From Collybiopsis luxurians FD-317 M1 (Eukaryota; Basidiomycota; Agaricomycetes; Agaricales; Omphalotaceae): a DNA stretch of 64,000 nucleotides. The DNA is taken from the NCBI GenBank assembly GCA_000827265.1, contig KN834756.1, forward strand, positions 240,509-304,508, read 5' to 3'. Below the pieces are notes generated by a model, which was not told where the DNA came from, did not search any database, and was given only the letters and a program-made list of their open reading frames with translations. Within the stretch, counting starts at the first letter, position 1, and every line of letters starts with the position of its first letter. Below are positions 35,625 to 46,964 of this stretch, in pieces. Made by a program: the position numbers and the translations under genes.

Positions 35625-37261
35625 TCACCGAATCGTGCTATCTCTAAAACTCGAATTCCTCCTCAGATCCCTAAACTTCCCCCACACATCAAAAATCTTC
35701 AACTTGTTCTCCTTCGGAACGGCAAGAACAACCTTCGTATAATTGGCATTCATAACGCTCCCGGCGATAACCTCGCTCGACGCTCGCGAGGTGCGGATGT
35801 GACGCAGAGTAGGGAAGGAATGCGCAACGATAGAGTTGTCGGTGTTGTGCATGCTGACCGATAGACGGGACTGATCGAGATTCTCGGGGACCGCACCGTG
35901 AACGGTGATCAGCTCCTTACAATATGGACTAAAGTGCAATCCAGTGATACGTGACCCGAACTCGAGTTTACCAGGATTCAGAGCGTTAGATTTGGGATCG
36001 GAGGTTTCGATGTCCCAGAGGCGTAGAGTTCCGTCAGCGTCACCTGTCCCGAGCAGTTTGGGCTGCCAAGGACAGAAATTGATCACCTGAGATAAAAGCG
36101 TGGATGTGAGCCAACGGGGCAGACTAAGTAGCGGAAACATCGGATACGTACCGTAACACTAGCGGAATGCTGGATCTTCTTTCGTCGCTGAACAAACTCG
36201 CCTACGTCAAGCGGGGTATTCTGGCGTGTATCCCAACAATAGATGGCGCCACTCTCGTCTCCCGTAGCGAGTAGTTTGGCTGGCTCGTTCCAAGCCAGAG
36301 CCGTGATGCGAGTCTGGTGCCGTGTCAGCTTCCGGGCGTCGTTCTTCATTTTGGAGGTAGAGGAAGAGGCAATGCGCGTGTCATAGAATCGAAGGGTGCC
36401 TTTGACCCCGCCCACTGTAAGAATCGATCCATTGAACTGCATCGCGCCGACTCCTTTAGTCGACCAACTCGCAGTCATCTTCTTTGCACGGACATCCCAG
36501 AGCTGAATCGTGCCCTGGGAGGTAGCGATAGCAAGACTATCGCTATTTTCGACTCCGCCACAGACCATGAGTTTCAGGTCCCCGTACTTTTCTGGGAGTT
36601 TGAACAACTGGCCGATATCTTCGTTGGTTTGCGTGTTCTTGTAGTGGACGCGATTTCCACGCGTAAAATAGACGATGCCCTGAGTAGAGCATGTAAGAGG
36701 TATAGTAATGTTGGTATCGGATGTAGAAGAGGATGGGGGAACAGTAAAGTCGATGGTGGTTTTGGTGTCGCGGATATTATATAGGCTTGATATTTCGGAA
36801 TGATTCGGTTTGACAAAGGACTTGAGAGAGGATGACGACGCGCTTCTGACGAGTTCTGGCTTGCTGTAGCTAGAGGGTACGATGAATGGACTGGGACTTT
36901 CGTGCCTAGAGTTTTCTGTAAATGACGAACTACGGCTCAGAGGTGGAGCTGTCAAAGCTTCGAATTCTTCCTGTTGAACGATACCAGCTGGCCTTGGAAG
37001 GCGATCACCGTGAGGCTAGACAAGACAGAAGCCATTTAAAATATTAAATAGTCGAAATGACCATTCACTCACGTCGGGACGACTGATAGGCGTCGGCGGA
37101 CCTGGAATAAAAGTTCTGGGCATAGACAGGGAAACATTTCGGCGTAAGCGTTTGCGCTCTGGGTGGAAAATAGATAGTTCTGATTCAGTGACATCGGAAA
37201 AACGTCGCTTGAGGGCTTGACTTGAGCCAGATATGGAGGTCTCCGCATGAGGGCTAGTCAT
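35625..37261 (-). CDS. Cdc20/Cdh1/Ama1-family WD40 protein with C-terminal Ile-Arg tail
   Basis: Cdc20-family proteins recruit substrates to the anaphase-promoting complex. Three exons (37073-37261, 36152-37015 and 35625-36086) join in phase 0, giving about 504 residues. The N-terminal 150 residues are Ser/Pro- and Arg-rich, with a KRRFSD and ERKRLRRNVSLSMPRTFIPGPP stretch; RTFIPG could be a degenerate C-box. A seven-bladed propeller follows: QGIVYFTRGNRVHY, DSLAIATSQGTIQLWDV, ILTVGGVKGTLRFYD, LTRHQTRITALAWN with IYCWDTR, VINFCPWQPKLLGTGDADGT, GLHFSPYCKELITVHG, and KLKIFDVWG. The CPW and YKEL..HG blocks are characteristic of Cdc20-type propellers. The protein ends DSTIR, matching the Ile-Arg tail that docks on APC3/Cdc27. 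It is more divergent than a housekeeping Cdc20 or Cdh1, so a meiosis-type (Ama1/Mfr1-like) activator or a relative is inferred. Confidence 0.75.
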
Positions 37262-39159
37262 GATATCGGAAGAGTAATAAGGTGAAAATCGTGGCGACGC
37301 GTATGGAGAATAAATGTATGAATAAGAATAGCCAAAAAGACGTCGACGTCGTCAGAGGTCGTGAGCAGGACTCAATTATATCGAAAGGGAATAGGGCGCT
37401 CGATGGTAAAGGATGAAGGACAAGTCCAAGAGCGAAGCGAGCAGGGGTGAACGCGTTAATTTAATTCCCACATTCCTCGTCACGTTACTAGTTTACTCAT
37501 CCCCGGTAGACTGTAGAGTGCTCAGCGCTCACCTCATTCATGACACGCCTGCTAGTGCAAAACGAGATAGAAGATGGACAACCTGGCTTCTCAAACTCAT
37601 AAGAAGAACCAATCCATTGCTATACATGGCTAACTTTTCCTTGTTCTTTTACCTTATCATTTAATCTCTTACAGTTTCGCGCTCAAGTTGAGATACAAAA
37701 TGAGGTACATGCGCGTAAGTGAATCTCAGCTGATTGCTTGCGCTCTCCTTATTCTCAGCCGCTGCGTTGTCTGGTCGGAAATTAATACAGGAGCCCCCGG
37801 GTTTGTTTCTCCTGTTCCCGCGAACCCAACAATAGGTTCTTCGACTTCTCGGTGCTGTGGAGCACGTTGGAAGTTCTGGAAGGTAATGTAGGTTTTCAAA
37901 CTGAGGAGCTTCAACACCTACATCATCATTTCGTAGGTTTCTGCTCAACGCTAAAACCACGAAACTAGTATTTGCTCGCAGAATCAATAATAGTTCACGT
38001 TTCGGGGTTCTGCTATAAATACTTCATCTAGGTGCGGGCTTCACCGCAGCCCCAGGGCCAAGGATTCAATAAACGACACGCTCACTTGTCTAGGTCGACT
38101 CAACCCAAAGGACAGAGTTACATTCGTATAGAATTGGACTGGTACTCGTCTAGCTTTAACTTTACCCCGTCGCATTACACTTTTTTTTTTTTTTGAAGCA
38201 TGTCAAACGTTCATTTTTGCCTCCAAACCAGGTCGGGTAGCCATATTCAGGATACGACACATCGTCATTGCTGACATCGCGAAAGCGTATAAGCTGCGGG
38301 TGCTGCTGATCGGTTTCCTACTTTTTTTTTTGCCTGCGGCATCTCCTCCGCACCTCCGCCCTCTCGGAGACTATTCTATCCAATCGCACTTGTGATATTC
38401 TTCAACCCAATCACATTTCGTATCAATGTCAGCAGCTGCGCTTTCAGTACCATCATGGTACGTATTGATTAAATCTCCGTACCGACGCTGTTCAGCTCAA
38501 TTAGCTTGCTGTAGATTCTTTTTCGAGTGTACGAAGAGGATACATGGTGTGCTGAAGCTTGTAGACTGATGCGTTTGCACTTACCGACATTCCGCCAAGC
38601 ATAAATCGTCTGAGTTGTCGATCCGGATGCGTACGCTGCGTTGACGCCCCAAGCTTTCCGTATGGGGTCCAGTTACTACAGTAATGCCAAGCCTTGAATC
38701 TTTCCGACAGCCCGCATTTCCTTCCTTGTTTCCTGCTGTATGAACTGGGTCCTCTTCATCTTACCTCAGGCTTAGAGGTCGTTTCAGTCTCGCTGGTACC
38801 GATTCGGGCTTAACCATTTCATGCAAAGTTGATATCTTTGTCAAGTTCACCCTCAAATCTACTACACCCGTATTGCACATACTCTAGAAATTTCGAAGCC
38901 TCTCGGAATCCGATCAGCGTTTAGTAAAAACGGATGCATTCACTCCATTTCTCGCTACCCGCATGTCATATTCAATTATTTTTTTTCGTCTCAACATTTA
39001 CGAGACCTCGGAGGCAAAGCGCAGTCTTTGCGCAGCTCGAAAGTTGAGATAGGGACGAATACTTAAACGAGTACTTAACCCTCTACTGAACCTCACTCAA
39101 CAAATCACCTTTCGAAAGGTTCTCCACTTCCTGTTCCTTTCGCTTCACTCCGTTGCAAG
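37262..39159. other. Intergenic region between divergent genes
   Basis: A divergent promoter region of 1.9 kb. A short plus-strand frame (about 37700-37891, with two CCGARW-type Cys) has possible donors but no recognisable product. T-runs occur at about 38180 and 38320. The 100 bp before 39160 contains CTTAACCC and CTCACTCAACAAATCACC, a typical fungal leader. Confidence 0.45.
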
Positions 39160-40501
39160 ATGGTTTATCTACCTCATCTCACCGGCGCTACTGCCCTCGC
39201 TCTCTTTGCTTCCTCGGTCGTTGCTCACCCCGGTGAGCACCACGACGAAAATCACTTGCGTCGTGAAATCGAGGCGAGAGAGTTTAATGCCCACAATGCT
39301 CGTCGCAGTTTGGAGGCGTGTTCCGGTTCTGCACAGGCTAGGGAACTCAAGAAACGTTCTATCGAGCGTCGTGTAGATGCCGTCAAGAACCTCCGCAAGA
39401 AGCGCAACATCCAGACGAGTGAGCACTTTCCGCTCTTTCCTGTTCTCGTGCCCCCATGCTGATTTTTTTTCGTCTTCGTAGCTGCTCAAAAATTCCGCCG
39501 TGACTTGGCCGATCTTCAATCCTGGGAGGAAGTAAACCATAACAAGACCGGCACATACGACTACGACATGTTTACTACCCTCGAAACTGTGTTCGACACC
39601 AACACCAGCTGTGTGTTGTCTCCGGAGATCACCGCTGGACCCTACTACGTCGTCGGTGAATACTTCCGTAGCAACGTCAAAGAGGCAGAATATTCCGACG
39701 GTGTCGATCTGTACGTGGAACTCCATTTCGATCGTTTAGTTTTTCCTTTGGCTAATAGATGAACTGAACTTCTCACGTTACAGCTTCCTGGAGGTCCAAT
39801 ACGTCGACATCAACACCTGTGAGCCCGTCCCCGCCGTCGCTGTCGACATCTGGAACTGCAACGCCACCGGCGTTTACTCCGGTATCTCCACCTCTGGCAA
39901 CTACGCCGCGGACGGCTACAACAGCACCTACCTTCGAGGTATTCAACTCACCGACTCTGACGGTGTCGTCTCCTTCGAAACCATCTTCCCCGGGCACTAC
40001 GAAGGCCGCGCCACACACACACATCTTCTCGCCCACATGAACTCCACTCTCTCCGCCAACGGCACCATCCAAGTCTGGGATTCCCCCGTCACCCACATCG
40101 GTCAACTCTTCTACCCCGAAGACCTCCGCTCCGCTGTAGAAGCCGTAGCGCCGTACAACACCAACACGCAAAATGTCACGAGTAACGACGACGATATGTG
40201 GAGTATCGAGCAGGCGGATAGCTCGTACGATCCGTTCCCACAGTTTATTTATCTTGGGGAGGATATTACGGATGGGCTGTTTGCGTGGATCCAGATTGGA
40301 GTGAATGCGTCGGCGGATTATTCGGCGGATGATTATTATGCTGTTGCGGCGTACTATGATGCGGAGGGTGGACATGAGGCTGCTGGGGGAGCAGGGATGG
40401 GTGGTCAGCCTGGTGGTGGAAGTATGTCTGGAAGTATGACGGGAACGCCTCCTACGGATGCTTCTGCGATCCCTACTGAGACTGCGTCTTCGTCTGCTTA
40501 A
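39160..40501 (+). CDS. Secreted intradiol ring-cleavage dioxygenase
   Basis: This non-haem Fe(III) enzyme opens catechol-type rings between the two hydroxyl groups. Extracellular fungal members act on lignin- or tannin-derived catechols and hydroxyquinols. Three exons (39160-39418, 39482-39710 and 39784-40501) join in phase to give 401 residues. The signal peptide (MVYLPHLTGATALALFASSVVA) is followed by HPGEHHDENH, then a Lys/Arg-rich region that may be a propeptide. Catalytic-domain motifs are SCVLSPEITAGPYYV with a likely iron-ligand Tyr, CEPVPAVAVDIWNCNATGVY, SGISTSGNY, and TIFPGHYEGRATHTH with the His ligands. The C-terminal 50 residues are Gly/Ser/Thr-rich, as often in this secreted subfamily. 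It has several N-glycosylation sequons. Its neighbour on the left is transcribed away from it. No break was seen. Confidence 0.92.
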
Positions 40502-42284
40502 GCGAGGGACTGTCGGTGTTGTAAATCATGCCTCCGAATTCAACAGTTAATTGCATACAACACAAAGGACACTTTGGATTGGTATATAAAATGTATACAT
40601 ATATACCTATGGACTTTGCTTAGGTCGAGACTCTGTTTTCTTCTTTGTACAAAACGTAACGTACTTGGTACTTCATAATCCAAGCACCTCGTCAGGATCG
40701 GACCGTCGTAAGTAAGACGCACCGGGGACCTTGGTAAATCGATATCGTTGTTTGTGTTCAACAATTTATTGAACAGACTGGTAACCTTACATGCGCATTG
40801 CGTAACGAACCTCCAATGAACTTCATTGAACGAATTAAATTCGCTAGTCCTTTCTGGTTCTATTGTCTGTTGAGGTACTTTTTTGGCGGACCTGCGGTTC
40901 CGGGCGTAACAGCAGTGTCTTTTCTCGTCAGATCAGAGAGAAGGAGCCAGGTAACCAGCGACGTCGCCGACTCATGATTTCGCGGGGGTTATTTCACGTG
41001 ACTAGTCACTTTGGGTGCGTGGGAACGGCCGCTGGCGACTCGGGCACTCGCAATACATTAACAATTCTAAGTCTACATATCAGGAAGGGAATCTGGCCAC
41101 TCACCGAGCTGCTAATCAAGATAGCAAGTGTTGCACAAGTTTGAGATTAATCTGCAACACTCGTATTATCGATGTCGCCGAGCCGAAATATAGTTAATAC
41201 ACATATGGCTCCGCATTCGGCGGAGTTTTACATGTGTGAGGGCCATTGCCTCGCCACTTTTTTCCTTTACAACTATCTAAAGTCCACTTCGGTTCCGGGA
41301 AGCTCTTGGCTTTCCGATCTTCTCATCCTAAACATAACCCTAGTTTAAACCGGTTTGACAGCGCCCACGGGTGGTTTCCCGAGCTTTCTCAGACCAGTAT
41401 TACCCACTGTGACGCCAACAAAACCAGAACCCTTTCAATATAGATAGTCATCCAACTTGAAACCTCCTTCCGCCCGATCCACTCTCAATCCCCTGCATAT
41501 CCATAATGTACAAGATGTCTCCTCCCCTTCCTGTCTCACTCTCTCTGCCTATGGACTAAGTACACCCGAGCGGCCCTTTTCAACAGATTGAATGTTCTCA
41601 TACAAACGATACCTTCATTGTCTGTTGTATTGGGAATGTGTGATCCGCAACCGCATCAAAAGTCGTCGTTTTCCTAGTGTACAGAAGTTCAAGTCTTCCA
41701 CTTGTACTTGATACAATGGTGTCAATAAGCAGTCTTTGTCGTTGATTGACTTGAACTCTACTTACTCCATGTTTGATTGAGCGTTGCGAATGGCTGTGAA
41801 ACTGCTTGCTATATTTATATGCTGAATTGTGTCAATGGGGCATGGGGAAGCCATCACTTAGCCTTGGACACTTTCTTCTAAGGCGCTGGACTACTGCTTA
41901 TAGCTTATGTGATCCTCAGGACCTCAGGCTGCTTTACGGCACTCGGAATAAGGAAGGAAGTTTGTTTCATACACGGCCGGTACCTAGTAAATATGATCCA
42001 TCTGTTAATCCATCGCTGTTATCACCATCAGCTTGGATCAACCCCGAGAGATTGCCCCGATATTCAAAAAGGCTATGGAAAAGTATATGTTTCTACCTGT
42101 TTCTGTTTCAATAAGAATTGAAATTGAAACATTAATTGCCATTGTTTCGCACATAAGAACCATTCATTGTGACTCTACATTTCCACCTATTCTTTCCTGT
42201 CCTAAACATAGAGTCGAACGAACCCATAATCCCGCGACTCCGAACATAGTCAATCTTGGCACCCGTGCATCACGGATTTAATCT
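40502..42284. other. Intergenic region
   Basis: No supportable gene. It includes the 3' UTR of the dioxygenase gene (AT-rich, around 40560-40620). Short plus-strand frames near 40.9-41.2 kb and 41.8-42.1 kb show no recognisable domain. Confidence 0.45.
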
Positions 42285-43934
42285 ATGCTTTGGATAGCTA
42301 TAATATGGCCCTTGACCAATGGTTTGAGTATCTGCTCTACCGACCCTCCTGCATCCTATTACACTGTTGAGTCTATATGTCCCAGTTGGATCCAAAAGAT
42401 GTGCAGATTCAAATGTGCGGATAATTTGATCCAGGTTGCTTTGATAACCAATCTTGCTCTCGGTCTGCAGGAATTGGACACACTACGTTACACTTACGCA
42501 ATTTGGTATGTTTGGATTCATCATAGTTCACTGCTGTCTCAGGAGAGAGATGCAACTTTCTACTCAGTGATCCTGATTTATGACTGGCTTGTCACCCTGG
42601 ACCAAGAGGTTGAATTGATCTGGCAACGCCCACGCAAGACCAGACTTCCAGTGATACTCTTCTTTGTTAACCGGTATCTGACTCTCCTGGGGAATATGCC
42701 TGTTTTTGTGCTATTCTTCTGGAGTAGACCAGTCGATCCACAAAATGTGAGTGGACTATATGCCAGCAGATGATGTATTGACTTGGACAGCCCCAATTAG
42801 GGTAAGTTGATGATGGAAGCTTTCTACTGTGGCCATTCATGCTTGCATTTTGTCATGTTAGAACTCGACATTTTGACTTGTACATACAGACACTCCTGGT
42901 GTTAGTCCGACTCAATATCACCGGTAAGCCCCATAGGGGTCAAATTTCTTCTCAAAAAACTGATATCTTAAAATTTCCATCAGTGCTGTTCATACTGAGG
43001 GTGACGGCTTTGTATTGTGGGAGCGGATGGATTAAACTGCTCCTAGTTATCTTAGGATTAGGCATGAATTGCAACTCTGTAGTCAGTGATTTTCTTTGTT
43101 ACATCTTTCATATGCCACAGTGAACAAGCTTCTGATTCTAGGTACACCTGGCTCTAGCAGATCGACAGCCTTTCGTTGATATTAAAATGCTGTCGGTGTT
43201 GGACCAGATCGGCAATGTACCGATCTTTACAACTTCACAGTAGGTTTCCTGTATCCCTAATTCCTCTTTCAAAATGATTATATACTCTGGTTAGAGGATT
43301 TCGTATGTTCAATTATTTTGTTTAGCTTTGCCATCACTTAGTCTTTTTAGATTTCACCTTTACTTTCGGTGGAGTTTTTGTCTTTGATTTTTGCATCTTC
43401 TCTTTGACCGTCTGGGGGATGATTGATATGTTTAGAAGCACATACATTCAAGGGGGAGTAGGTACTGTCATCATGCGGGATGGTGAGATTATTCATTTTT
43501 GTTTGATTATCTTTCTGGCTGACAAGACTCGTAAGGTCTCATGTACTTTGGATTAATCACTCTGACAACATTGGGAAATTTATTGGTTTTTGTGGTAGAG
43601 CAAATCAATCTTCAATCTTCTCCACTTCTGCTGATCTTCTTTTTCTCTGTATAGTTTGCGACAGTAAGATTTCTGTTGAAATTTAAATCTCGACACTGCT
43701 ACATACTTTCATTAAAAACAGGAATTGCTGAAAGGGTTATTAACCATTCCCTCCAGTATGTAAGTCCGAATGTTTTGCTTCCATTTCCAAGCACATATCA
43801 GATATCTTATCTCCCTCATTGATAGCCTATCTAGCATATTGATGTCACATATGATGCTCAATCTGCGAGAAGATAATGAATATACCATTACTTATTCGAC
43901 ACCGACACAGCTATCAGGGATTCTATTCAATTGA
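42285..43934 (+). CDS. DUF6533-family multi-pass membrane protein
   Basis: DUF6533 proteins are Agaricomycete seven-helix membrane proteins of unknown role. The diagnostic block ATFYSVILIYDWLVTLDQEVELIW is present, followed by FVNRYLTLLGNMPVFVLFFW. Later exons give TRHFDLYIQTLLVLVRLNIT, joined in phase to VLFILRVTALYCGSGWIKLLLVILGLG. Then come the IFSLTVWGMIDMF region, IMRDGLMYFGLITLTTLGNLLVF, LLKGLLTIPSS, and the hallmark C-terminal ILMSHMMLNLRE, with a stop at 43934. There are six or more introns. The exact N-terminal exons are unresolved: ATG at 42285 or about 42399, with a possible intron near 42506-42542 that does not keep phase as I placed it. The gene is AT-rich compared with the CHO2 or dioxygenase genes. 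Function and ligand are unknown. Confidence 0.7.
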
Positions 43935-45389
43935 AGACAATTTCTATGGATTTTTACCTAATTCAGAAATACATGCCACAAATTTTGAGATGCACTGGCA
44001 GGGCCTTTGGCGCGACCTGCATAGAGCCTCTTAATGTTATCTGATATCCTCTTGGAGCACTTTCACCTGTAAAATGTCAAATGATCTTTTTTGGACATTT
44101 TCAAGCATTCTGCGGAGTTTTGTCAAAGTTTGATAACTTAGGTACTTTGCCTGATTCAAGTTCCTGCTACTTACAAAAGATCTCAAGATGTTGTATGTAA
44201 TTATGAATATCAGAAGGAAATGGTAGTTGTAGTGCTCTTCAGGGTCTCGCGGAAGAGGTTACTACAAGCCAATATACATGTTCCGCAATCAAGAAAGACT
44301 ATGCACAGAGCCAAAGGCAGGAAAGTAAAACCCGAGATGTTGGGTTGTGATAATCACTAGGATCCTGAGTCGAAGTTCCGTATGTCGACGAGGGTCTTCC
44401 ATTGTGGCTATATGCTTACTGGTACATTATGTTGTTCGTGGTTCGTTGCGGTAAACAACAATTCTATTCATGAGTTTGTAGATTCACAGTTCAGATAACA
44501 GAAAAATGAGAAACAGAGATAGCAAAACTAAAGTGGTAGGCAATAACAGCGTAAGGTTTTCTAAACAAATGCTGTAACCGTCACGTGCGCCATTGCGTAA
44601 TTGATGCATACGAGAGAGAGGCAGTGCTCCCACTGCCCATCTTCCCTGTGTGTATGGCACGCGTACTTCCAGCCTCCAACCTGGTCCCACCCATTCATGT
44701 GCACTATGCATTACAGAAATGGAAGATGGAGAAGGCGGAAGGAAGGAAAAAAAAAAAAAACAAAGAGGGTTGGAAGAATCGGGCTGAGAAGTACCAAAAA
44801 GTTTACAAAGAGGTCATGGTATCAACTGTTATACAGTAGACTGAGGATATGCCGGTCTTGGCAGATGAGATGAAATGCAGCAGAGTCAAAGACCTCCATT
44901 GAATGTTCTTTGTATAATCTGAAAGAGCAAAAAAATGAAAGTAGCAAATATGTGAATTAAAAGCGCAGAAGTGAATAACAGGAAAGAAATTGAAAGAGAA
45001 GAGCAAGAATAATCTCATATTGTACCTCTGTATTTGTTTTAATACTAAGGCTGGTCCCTTGATCAATGTGGGACTCTACATTAGCTTAGGTGGTCGTACT
45101 GGAGACTGGAACATGAGAATACGGCGCTATTCAAGATTGAGAGCCAGACTCCAAGTGGGAGAATGTTATTGAAGCAGTCACTGAAAGGGAATGCAATGGC
45201 GACTGGACTAAGCGGTCTCTGAAAAGGCTACAAGATTAAATATACTATTACACGGTACACTGCATGTACGCATCATGCTACATAGGCGATGTCACCCGAG
45301 TATATACAGAACTGATGAGAAGTGAACATCTTTCCAATGTACCCTTGGGATGTCTTTTTGATGTATTTCTACTGCCATAAGGTTTCAAG
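43935..45389. other. Intergenic region, AT-rich
   Basis: No gene is seen. A-rich runs occur near 44745-44765. Short frames on both strands look incidental. Decayed continuation of the Ypp1-like relic may reach about 45100. Confidence 0.4.
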
Positions 45390-46360
45390 AAATGCTTCTA
45401 AGTGTCCAAAAGACACTGCAGTGGATGCTCTGAGATGTTCCCATTCAGCAGGCGGCAATGCTCAAGCTCCATTCTCGTGTGCAGTGTGAAGCTTGGAGTA
45501 TTTCATGTTCAGTGAGAAGAGTGCTTGGGTCTGTTCTTCTCATAGCTAGGTAGAGAGATTTTAAATGACTTTATTCAGAGTAGGTTTTGAGTGCGGTGAG
45601 GGGTTTGGAAGGCATGAGTTTTTTGTGGGACATGCTTTGGAGGCATAGGCTGCAGATGATTTCAGTTATGGCCCATGCTCGACTGTTGTGGATTTCTGCG
45701 ATGGATATTGATGCGGCGGAATCACCTCCAACAGTGATACTGCTGTTTGTTGAGATATTGGAAGAAAGGATAGAGAGGCAAGAATTAGATACTGGCTCTT
45801 AACATCGAGGGGAGGGGGATGTGGTTCTGGACATGAGACACATCTGGGACTTTGCTGAGATGGCTCAAGCATTTGGAGGGATCACCTAGTGCATAGGCAT
45901 AGTAGGCCAGTGCAAAATTGAGTGTCTAAATGACAATCAAGTCAACTCAGTTAATGGTCATGGAAATGATACCTACATCAAAATTGGAACTCTCAAGATT
46001 CTTCAGAATGTCATACACAGCCCTTGCTTCCTTGACTTGTTCTGGTAAGAGAATACACTCATTGCCGAGTTCCAGAGCATATTCCTCCGACTTTACAGGC
46101 TTGTCTTGATCAGGATCCAATGAATCCAATTTCCCGGCAGTGAACAACAAACCCAAAACCTGTGTCTGCTCTGCTAGTTGCAATGTCACTGAAACCTTTA
46201 CAGTGCTTATTGAATTTGTGAAACAACTCTGACCACAGTAAAGGGGACCCATTAGGAGCTTTTGCAAGAGATGAAGAAGCCCATTGACCAGTTGTGAGTG
46301 CTGAGGGAAGCTGATTCCAATAATGGCGCTCCTTTGGACAGTACTCAGCGGCGACATGGA
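45390..46360 (-). pseudogene. Decayed N-terminal part of a TTC7/Ypp1-like TPR protein gene
   Basis: Ypp1/TTC7 is a TPR scaffold of the plasma-membrane PI4-kinase complex. Reading from right to left, the relic holds KERHYWNQLPSALTTGQW, KAPNGSPLLWSELFHKFNKH and CKGFSD. A frameshift follows, then AEQTQVLGLLFTAGKLDSLD and LGNECILLPEQVKEARAVYD, ILKNLESSNFD. An intron with intact GTAGGT..TTTAG signals separates this from TLNFALAYYAYALGDPSKCL, SHLSKVPDVSHVQNHIPLPSML, where a TAA stops the frame. A further frame resumes with SNISTNSSITVGGDSAASIS, IAEIHNSRAWAITEIICSLC and ends near ALKTYSE. The rest of the protein (most TPRs) is missing. At least two frame breaks and a stop make it non-functional. The retained intron shows it is a genomic-copy fragment. 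The intact parent gene is not in this window. Confidence 0.65.
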
Positions 46361-46964
46361 GGTACAGAAGGTCATATGAGTAACACAGATCACATAAAAG
46401 TGACAGCTCCATATACGGGGGAAAAAGGGAGTAAAAGGCAAGTATGAAATTGTGGGAAAATGGTCAAACCACCCATAAGGACAGTTCTCCATTTCAATCT
46501 GAATTCGTAACTTTGCTTACGGTCCTCCATTTCATTCTGGACTTGTAGCTATCCGAGTGAAGAACTTAAGCCACAAAACTTGCATAAGGACCTCAGACAG
46601 TCACAGGGGTGCAGAGATGAGATGGCTCCAAAGAGAAGCCAAAGAACCCAGTCTGCCGCAGAGATAGCGCTGATAGAAAATTCTAGATACATTCACAATT
46701 TATATATAAACCATCAACACCTCTCCCTGTAGCACTTACAAGAAAATGAAAATAGTGAATGTGAAGTTCGAAAAGAGCTTTACGTGATGGTGGTTGGAAC
46801 TGTTCTGTGGCTATCTCAATTGAGGATACCAGAACAACCATCATTCTGAAACTGAAAACATCTCCATCGTAATCTTTGGAGCAGGTCACAACCTCAGGTC
46901 ATTCTCTGCGCTATGTTGGTTGAAAGGGTAGAGAGCAGAAGGTGGTCCTTTATTCCCAGCTTGT

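Larger units (their letters stand above)
32331..37185. repeat. Tandem segmental duplication, unit B
   Basis: This is the counterpart of 28156-32052. It contains the second esterase and the intact Cdc20-family gene. Homology starts at GCCAGAAACAATTCACACTC and ends within exon 1 of the WD40 gene. Similarity covers exons, introns and spacers in the same order and orientation. Confidence 0.85.

Noticed and set aside
39773..40375. Minus-strand 200-codon frame
   Set aside because: It is antisense to the catalytic exon of the intradiol dioxygenase, which is strongly supported on the plus strand.
42150..42260. Possible minus-strand tRNA B-box (GGTTCGTTCGACTC-like)
   Set aside because: No matching acceptor stem, D-arm or anticodon arm could be folded at the right distance.
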